The notes below the pieces were generated by a model, which made no database searches, was not told where the DNA came from, and saw only the letters and a program-made list of their open reading frames with translations. Source: Kappaphycus alvarezii (Eukaryota; Rhodophyta; Florideophyceae; Gigartinales; Solieriaceae). From it: a DNA stretch of 64,000 nt. Made by a program: the position numbers and the translations under genes. This document shows, in pieces, positions 57,929 to 64,000 of this stretch (position 1 is the stretch's first letter; each line of letters begins with the position of its first letter). The stretch is taken from the NCBI GenBank assembly GCA_002205965.3, contig NADL03000740.1:62001-126000 (forward strand), given 5' to 3'.

Positions 57929-59766
57929 ATGTCCACCATGACGGCCTTTATTTCCCACACTTTCCACCTCTGTCGGCCCACTCTTTTTCGTTCCTCCTTC
58001 TGCCCCACCCAGACCTCCCTCCATCGCCAACCAAAATCCACTTCCTTTCCTTATCTGCATAATTCCCCTATCTCCTCAAGCCTCCCTCCCCAACAGCAAA
58101 AACCCTCTCCTTCATCAACCAATGGCGTCCCACCCTCATTCGACGGCGAAGACAGCTCCCTCGATGATGCCTCCCCAGAACCTTTCTCAATTCTCTCCCC
58201 CGACAACGACATGATCCGCCCAAACAACGAAAAGGACATCGTCGCCGATGAAGCCGAAAATCAAGGCCCCCTGACATTGTTCGCATTGCTGGTGTCGGTG
58301 CCGTCGTCGCCGTCATCGGAGCCCTTTTGCAACATAGCTGGGTTCAAGATCACCGTGACCTCGCTATGACTGGCATTTTTGCCCTCGGCTACCTCGGCAT
58401 CGTTCTCGAAGAGGTTTTCGCTTTCGATAAAACAGGCGTCGCTCTTCTCATGGGCGTCGGCGTCTGGACTGTTCTCATGACCGATTCAGGCGGTGGTGAG
58501 CAAGGCTTGCTCGTGAAACACATGCTCGCTGATCAGGTCTCCGAAATTTCCCAGATTCTCTTCTTCTTGATCGGAGCTATGACCATTGTCGAAATTATTG
58601 ACGCTCATCGTGGCTTCAAAGTCGTCACAGATTTCATAACCACAAACAACCGCAAAGTTCTCCTGTGGACCATTAGCATCCTCACCTTTTTTGTCAGTGC
58701 TGTCTTGGACAATCTTACCTCAACCATCGTCATTGTTTCTCTCTTGCGTAAACTTGTCGCTGATCCCAAGGAACGTTGGCTTTTCGGTGCTATTGTTGTG
58801 GTCGCCGCAAACGCTGGCGGCGCCTGGACTCCCATTGGCGATGTAACAACTACACAACTTTGGGTTCATGGCAACATTACCGCATGGCGCACCATGACAG
58901 ACCTCTTCATTCCATCTTTTGTCTCACTCATCACGAGCCTCGCATTGTTCACCCCTATGGTAGGCTCCGGCGATTTTCAAAGACCATCATCAGGAAGCGG
59001 GGAACTCGCACCCCGTGCAGGCATTGTATTTTGGACTGGTTTAGCCTCATTGATCTCTGTACCTGTCTTCAAGGCCGTCACCGGCCTCCCGCCTTATCTC
59101 GGTATGTTATCTGGGTTGGGGACGTTGTGGGTGATGACAGACGCCTTGCATGCGGGAGAGAATCGAGAGTCCTTGCGAGGACTCGCTGCAGTGAAACGTA
59201 TCGACACATCAGGCGTCCTATTCTTCCTTGGCATCTTGCTTGCAGTTGGCGGACTGGAGTCTGCCGGAATTCTCGGAGACCTTGCACGCTTCTTAGACAG
59301 CCATGTACAAAGCCGAGAGATTATTGCTGCGGCAATCGGGTTGCTCAGTTCGGTAGTTGACAATGTGCCGTTAGTTGCTGCAACTATGGGGATGTACTCA
59401 TTGGACCAAATTCCACAGGATAGTTCCCTTTGGCAACTGATTGCTTTCTGTGCTGGGACGGGAGGAAGCATATTGATCATTGGAAGTGCCGCTGGCGTTG
59501 CCTTCATGTAAGTTGACTTTTTCGCGTTCTCATTTGTCCGAATTAAGAGGTATTAGAAACTTTCTGAACATGCTAACCAGTATGAATCTCCTGCCTCATT
59601 CTCCTCTTGTTTCTGTGATGATAGGGGTATGGAAAAAGTGGAATTTGGCTGGTACGCCAAAAAGGTATCGCTTCCTACCTTGGCCGGCTTTGCGGCCGGT
59701 ATCGGAACCTACATCGGGCTACATTCACTGCACATCCCGCAATTAACGGCCTCCCTAGGATTATGA
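57929..59766 (+). CDS. NHD1: NhaD-type Na+/H+ antiporter with organelle-type N-terminus (2 exons)
   Basis: CDS 57929-59507 joined to 59625-59766; donor CAT|GTAAGT, acceptor GATGATAG, branch-like TGCTAAC at about 59571. The first 45 or so residues are Ser/Thr/Pro/Arg-rich without acids, like a transit peptide, followed by an acidic linker. A one-base deletion in the C run at 58267-58271 separates this from the membrane domain; restoring it gives 'GPPDIVRIAGVGAVVAVIGA' and about 573 residues. The NhaD signature is clear: 'FFLIGAMTIVEIIDAHRGF', 'SAVLDNLTSTIVIVSLLRK', 'NAGGAWTPIGDVTT' and 'SSVVDNVPLVAATMG'. About 11-12 membrane segments. The end after splicing, 'GMEKVEFGWYAKKVS', is typical. In plants NHD1 exports Na+ from plastids; a plastid-envelope site is inferred here. 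Confidence 0.9.
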
Positions 59767-60224
59767 TCAGTGCCATCCTGACAGGTACCTGCCATCGCAA
59801 GTAAAGAACACTACTGATTCCCGTACGTCAGCGACCATGATGCTAGTAAGCGAATCTTGTGAGAAATCTTTTTATTGCCCTAGGTCTATAAGGGCATGAA
59901 CGCCACGAATGTTTCATGGCAATGAAGAAAAGCTGCTCGTGCACGCAAGTTACGGGAGAAAATATACTGTCCTTAAGCGAAATAGGCCTGCTTGGAGATG
60001 TTCAGTCAGCGTGGCAGTGCAAAAAAGTCAAACGATAAGTTAGAAGACCCTTGATCTAGTTTGAGTTGCTCTACCGCTAAGCTCAGACGGGTAAACAGCA
60101 AAAAAAAGAACTTTTCGTCATTCGAGGGTATTTCGTAGGACAGTGCGAGTTCTGTGTCATCTTCCTTGCGGGCGGTAGGAGAGGCCGCGATACAAAAACA
60201 AAAGGGGGAACTGATATAGCTTAC

Positions 60225-60303
60225 CGCTTGATAAAGTACCTCAACGGTGTTGGCACTGTTAATACGGTCTTGTGTCAACGGCAGATCGAAATCCAACTTC
60301 TGG
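60225..60303 (-). CDS. possible isolated exon
   Basis: 'LDFDLPLTQDRINSANTVEV' then 'LYQA' ends exactly at a good donor (CAAGCG|GTAAGC). An AG precedes it. No partner exon was found, and the frame also stays open through the donor for 70 more codons. Unassigned. Confidence 0.2.
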
Positions 60304-60309
60304 CATGGT

Positions 60310-61190
60310 GTTGAAATGTAGACACCTTTGAATGACCAAACTTAGTCCAAATTCTGTGATGATGCCATACTCATGTCAGTTGTCCACATCACCGGATGCT
60401 TCTGAAAAAGATCACCTGTGTAGACACGCTCTGACAACCATAGGGACGCTCGCCACGGCTACTCATCTCTGAACCTACGAACGGTAGTTCTGAGCTTCAA
60501 TCCGCTGTCCTGCCCATATGCACGAAGCTCCCTACAAGCCCACGGCATGAAGCTGATCTTCGGTAAACGAATGGGTTCATCATCATCAATGAAGAGTCAA
60601 CGGTTGCCTTGTGGGTGATGAGGCCACACGAATTCTAGTGCCCATCCATCTCCGGCTATAGAATGCTGCCTGACAGGGCGGCTGGATTCAGTTGGCGGGT
60701 TGCCAAATGGTCCCAGTTTTTGATCCCCACGCACTCCAGCAGTGTGAAGGTCGTCGTTTCCACGGCTGCTAGCTGGCGGTCTTTGCAGGTCGGTTTAGAC
60801 GCAAAGGGCTCTGAACTGTAGAAACTCCTTCCGTTCGTCGCCGGCCTTAATCAAAGTTAACAAGTGATGTTGAAACAAGAATCAGATCAGATACCTACAA
60901 AACTGATCAGGGATCCAGTATATAACAGAACAAGTGATACTGGTGGATTGTCAAAATTGGGCCAAAAATACCATAACAGGAAAAATTTCGGGCTTCTGCA
61001 GACACGGTGATCGTTCACCGCCGGTGAGTCCGGACCGCTGTTCGGACCGCTGTGCGGACCGGACAGTTACAGCATCTCCACCGGTGTTCAATTTCCAGAT
61101 CCAATTTGTGACAAATGTCTCGATCTAATTGGAAGGTCTAATTTCTGTGACAGTTTTCCAAACTGCCAATTAGCCGTACAGCGTAGATCA
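60310..61190. other. no recognisable feature
   Basis: Short frames only. A small tandem of 'cggaccgctgt'-like units lies near 61030-61060. Confidence 0.4.
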
Positions 61191-61194
61191 CGAT

Positions 61195-61365
61195 CCTACA
61201 GTACCCACCGGGTATCTTACGGTATCGTACAGTATACTGTACTGTACTGTACTGAACAGTATACTGAAAGTCTAAAAAGCCTCTATATGCCGTATATGTA
61301 GTACATAGTGAGGTTCTTTCCTTCCTATTACACCTACATGTACGGTACAGTATATACTGTACAAC
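61195..61365. repeat. cluster of GTAC palindromes
   Basis: 'gtacagtatactgtactgtac' type words at 61218-61265 and 61335-61365. Confidence 0.65.
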
Positions 61366-61701
61366 AAACCAACACCTTAGATTGTCCTTCCCCGCTAGTT
61401 TTCTCTCTTCCAAAAATATGAACCGTTCATCGCCAGCTTACTTCGAAGGCAGCTGTGAAGAACAAAACGAAGAAATGTCTGTAGCATTCTGGCTTCAAAT
61501 GGAAAACATTGCCGTTCTTGCGTGAAACAGAAAGCGCCATGGTAGATCGCGTCCTGGCAAAGCGCGAGCATTTCACGTGATTACGATGGAGCATACTTGC
61601 CATACATGACAAAATACATTTGGCTTGCGCATATTGCCCATCCGGCCACTCTGCAACGTGGATCAAAACAACCATAATCGGCTTTTGAGAGGCGGACTCG
61701 C

Positions 61702-62145
61702 ATGTCTAAGGCGCTCTTCACTCTCGTGTTTAAAGCTAATGTCGCTTCTTCCGCGTATCTACGGCAGAGACTGCGACCGGATGTTTGTGAAAGGATTGGG
61801 ATTAATCCACTTCAGAAAGTCATTTTTGCACTACGGCAACTCGCTCACGGATTACCGTCAGATCTTGCGGATGATTTTTTTGACTTATCGGAGTCTACTG
61901 CTCCTCCATGTTTAACTGAGTTCTGTAAAGCCATCACGAAGTGTTTCAGTTTACAGTATCTCCGTTCACCAACGGCCGAGGATCTCGTACAAATAGGACG
62001 GTCGTTTGCTCGGGTTAGTTTTCCTGGATGTCCTGGTTGTCTTCACGGTGCTGGTTGGACATGAAAAAACTGTCCTAAGACCCTTGAAGGTGTAGTGGTA
62101 GGGAAAGGCGGCCAATCGGCAGTGCATATGGAAGTGATATGTGGA
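61702..62145 (+). pseudogene. Harbinger transposase, N-terminal half
   Basis: From ATG 61702: 'MSKALFTLVFKANVASSAYL', 'GINPLQKVIFALRQLAHGLP' and 'CPGCLHGAGWT', then a stop at 62062-62064 and 'VHMEVICGVQC' just before the break. This is the N-terminal and pre-DDE region of DDE_4 (PIF/Harbinger) transposases; 'GCLHGAGW' corresponds to the first catalytic block, normally GC(I/L)D-x-x-x-W, and the Asp appears replaced by His. The other half is at 63.19 kb. Confidence 0.7.
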
Positions 62146-63162
62146 GTGCAATGCGTGGTGTGCATTTCTTGTCCTCTAGGATGGGAACTCCATCAGACAA
62201 TGAGAATACTAACACACAAACACCAAGACTCACAGGGTGTTCGCTGTCACCCTTTCTCTTTAAGCACCCTGCGATGAAGTAGCACAGCTCGCCAACGGCG
62301 AGAAGAAGTGGGGCTGGAAGAGTGCGTGTGACTCCTTGGACGGCTGAATGGTATACTTATCCTCCGGTTTGTAAGGCCGGACCGGGATCCGCGGAATTCT
62401 ACAACCTTGATAAGAACCGATTCAAAAGAACCATAGACACCAGGGGTGTTATACTGGACAAGGAAGAGGTAGTAGTGGGTCAGTAGTGCTGAATATCTCT
62501 TTTGAAGATGAGGATGCTGTTATCAACTACGACCTTGAAGTTCTTATTTGTATATAGATGCCGGAGTTCGGAGCGCCAAGTGTGAGTAAATATCACAAAA
62601 AAAAGCAAAAGGGGTGTGACAATATTAGATAGAGAAGGGGTAAATAAAAAGGGGATCCGGGCGGATAAACGTGGCTACAGCCGAAATTGCCGTCTGCAAG
62701 GTTCCTGCTTCGGCAGAAGTTGGGAGTCAAGCTCAGAGCCAACACTGGGGTAGCTGTTTAATTGGGGGCCCTAGTGGACAGGTGGGTATAAATACTGCTA
62801 GTTAGCTAAGTTAGGAAGACCGACTGCGGTGCGGTAAGTAATGTCAATGTCAGCCAAGAAATCAGTATCCAAGTGAAAGATGAGCTAGTTGACACACTGC
62901 CCAATGGGTGGCTTGTGCCTGCGAAAACATTAGGGCCAAGTTTAGGGCCGATTGGTCCGGACTACATGCCCTCGGGCCCTTTGGTTAAGTATACAGTCCG
63001 AGACTAATTGTGGTCTACAATAAAAATTTGCCCTTACTGTACAGTACAGTAATTGCTGGTAGCAGTGCGATTCCCTGTACAGTACAAAAAAATGGATCAA
63101 AAAAAGATTAACAAAATCGGCTCTGCCGGTGGCAGTACAGTAGAACTGTTCCTTGCACTACA
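62146..63162 (-). mobile_element. Copia family A copy inserted in the Harbinger transposase
   Basis: LTR 62581-63162 (TG...CA, 582 bp) plus about 435 bp of leader read on the minus strand ('GELCYFIAGCLKRKGDSEHP'). It closely resembles the 40-41 kb copy. The primer-binding-like sequence (TTGGCGCTCCGAACTCCGG) follows the LTR. There is no second LTR, so the internal region was truncated. Confidence 0.75.
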
Positions 63163-63189
63163 ATATTCTCTCTTGATCTCTGTCCATGG

Positions 63190-63830
63190 TCGTTCCAGTT
63201 CGGTTTGCCAGGTGCGCTAAACGATGTGAACATTCTAGAGGCCAGAAATCACTTTAATAGGGTTCTGTCTGGGTCATTTCCTCTAAATACGCCAAGCCAC
63301 ACCATAGCTGGGAAGAATTTTGAATGTTTTTACTATTTGACCGATGGGATTAATCCTAATTGGAAGATTTTTTGTCAAGTCTCTGCCAGATGAATCCCAT
63401 CGGAAAGGAATGCTATTTGTCAAGTCTCAGGAGTCGGTTCGAGAGTGTATAGAGAGGGTGTTTGGCGTGCTGTTTCGAAGAGTAAAGATTTTGTACATTG
63501 ATTTTTAGCAGTGGATAGTTTTGAAGATGAAGGTTATTGCTGCAGCCTGTGTTTGTTTACATAATATGATAGTATATGATAGTAGAGGAAAGAACGGAGT
63601 TTTACAACGGAAATGGATCAGGGGGAAGAATTTTTTACTTCGAAGATGATATCTGTGATTCGGGTATAACGTTTGAGAACCGTGCCCCTCTTACTTCCTC
63701 TATGTGTTCAGATGGAGATATTTGCGATGATATTAAGGTCAAGGGTTTACAAAGAGTTCCCACTGCGTATCTGATTGACCACATATGGAATGCAAATGGG
63801 TCAAGGGAGCTAAACATCTGATCAGACCGA
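63190..63830 (+). pseudogene. Harbinger transposase, C-terminal half
   Basis: Resumes with 'WSFQFGLPGALNDVNILEAR', the second-Asp block (G-A-L-N-D-x-N-I-L), then 'YYLTDGINPNWKIF', and in the next frame 'SQESVRECIERVFGVLFRR', which holds the catalytic Glu, and 'AAACVCLHNMIV'. The last frame (63576-63821) gives the tail. Frameshifts between blocks; with the N-terminal half it makes one full-length transposase broken by the Copia insertion. Confidence 0.75.
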
Positions 63831-64000
63831 GTGGATTGGTATTTAAAACACGTTATTTCATTTAAAGAAAGTACACTGTAGGCCTGCGTCGACAACGGGG
63901 ATATATCAAATGAAGTTGGAAACAGTCAAACTAAACCATTTTTTCTTTACTGTACTCGAAGTTTAGAATAGAAGAGAGACTGCCGACTTTTCCGAAGCGA
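63831..64000. other. window end, no feature
   Basis: Sequence downstream of the Harbinger transposase tail; it may hold the element's terminal inverted repeat, which I cannot define without the other end. Confidence 0.3.

Noticed and set aside
59094..59507. 137-codon minus frame
   Set aside because: Shadow of the NhaD membrane domain.
62146..63162. DNA transposon with terminal repeats TAGTGCAAT/ATTGCACTA
   Set aside because: Both ends contain similar nonamers, but the 21 and 40 kb copies continue past the left one into gag-like coding sequence, so the similarity is probably chance and the copy is a truncated LTR element.
1..64000. tRNA or rRNA genes
   Set aside because: I saw no cloverleaf with conserved B-box or any rRNA core sequence, but a proper covariance-model scan was not possible, so small RNA genes may be missed.

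Overview
The window is nuclear DNA from a eukaryote, not a prokaryote or organelle. Protein genes are sparse and mostly have one or two short introns (97-149 bp where I could place both ends). Between them lie long stretches of decayed transposable elements. Short introns, low gene density, a plastid/mitochondrial-type NhaD antiporter, a histidine-methyltransferase (EgtD family) gene, and abundant Copia, Gypsy and Harbinger relics fit a multicellular red alga (Florideophyceae, Chondrus-like). This assignment is inferred from gene style and element content, not from a diagnostic marker.

Layout. 0-1.2 kb: unassigned. 1.2-10.25 kb: an old Copia LTR (family A) split by an ~8.1 kb Ty3/Gypsy relic on the minus strand with both LTRs and shreds of gag, protease, RT, RNase H and integrase. 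10.6-12.3 kb: a Harbinger relic (transposase tail on +, Myb/SANT-like ORF1 on -). 13.6-16.7 kb: host island with a nucleolin-like single-RRM protein and an EgtD-like methyltransferase. 20.9-24.6 kb: 3'-truncated Copia family A element. 24.6-31.2 kb: AT-rich, no recognisable genes. 31.3-38.5 kb: a Penelope-like RT relic interrupted by a 4.5 kb Copia family B element with two ~406 bp LTRs. 40-46.2 kb: Copia A fragment, pogo/Tigger transposase relic, several shreds of an RT-associated nuclease-like domain, and a Harbinger relic. 47.2-59.8 kb: second host island with a 102-aa spliced gene, AP-1 mu adaptin, a NUFIP1-domain protein, a mitochondrial carrier and a plastid-type NhaD antiporter. 61.7-63.8 kb: a Harbinger transposase split by another Copia A copy.

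The host genes do not form a pathway: ribosome/snoRNP biogenesis (nucleolin-like, NUFIP1), vesicle traffic (AP-1 mu), organelle transport (carrier, NhaD) and small-molecule methylation (EgtD-like). Most gaps around them contain clusters of the palindrome TACTGTACAGTA, which also occurs in the family A LTR. Three of the host genes carry four apparent single-base deletions, all in G or C runs; I read these as probable consensus errors rather than pseudogenes.
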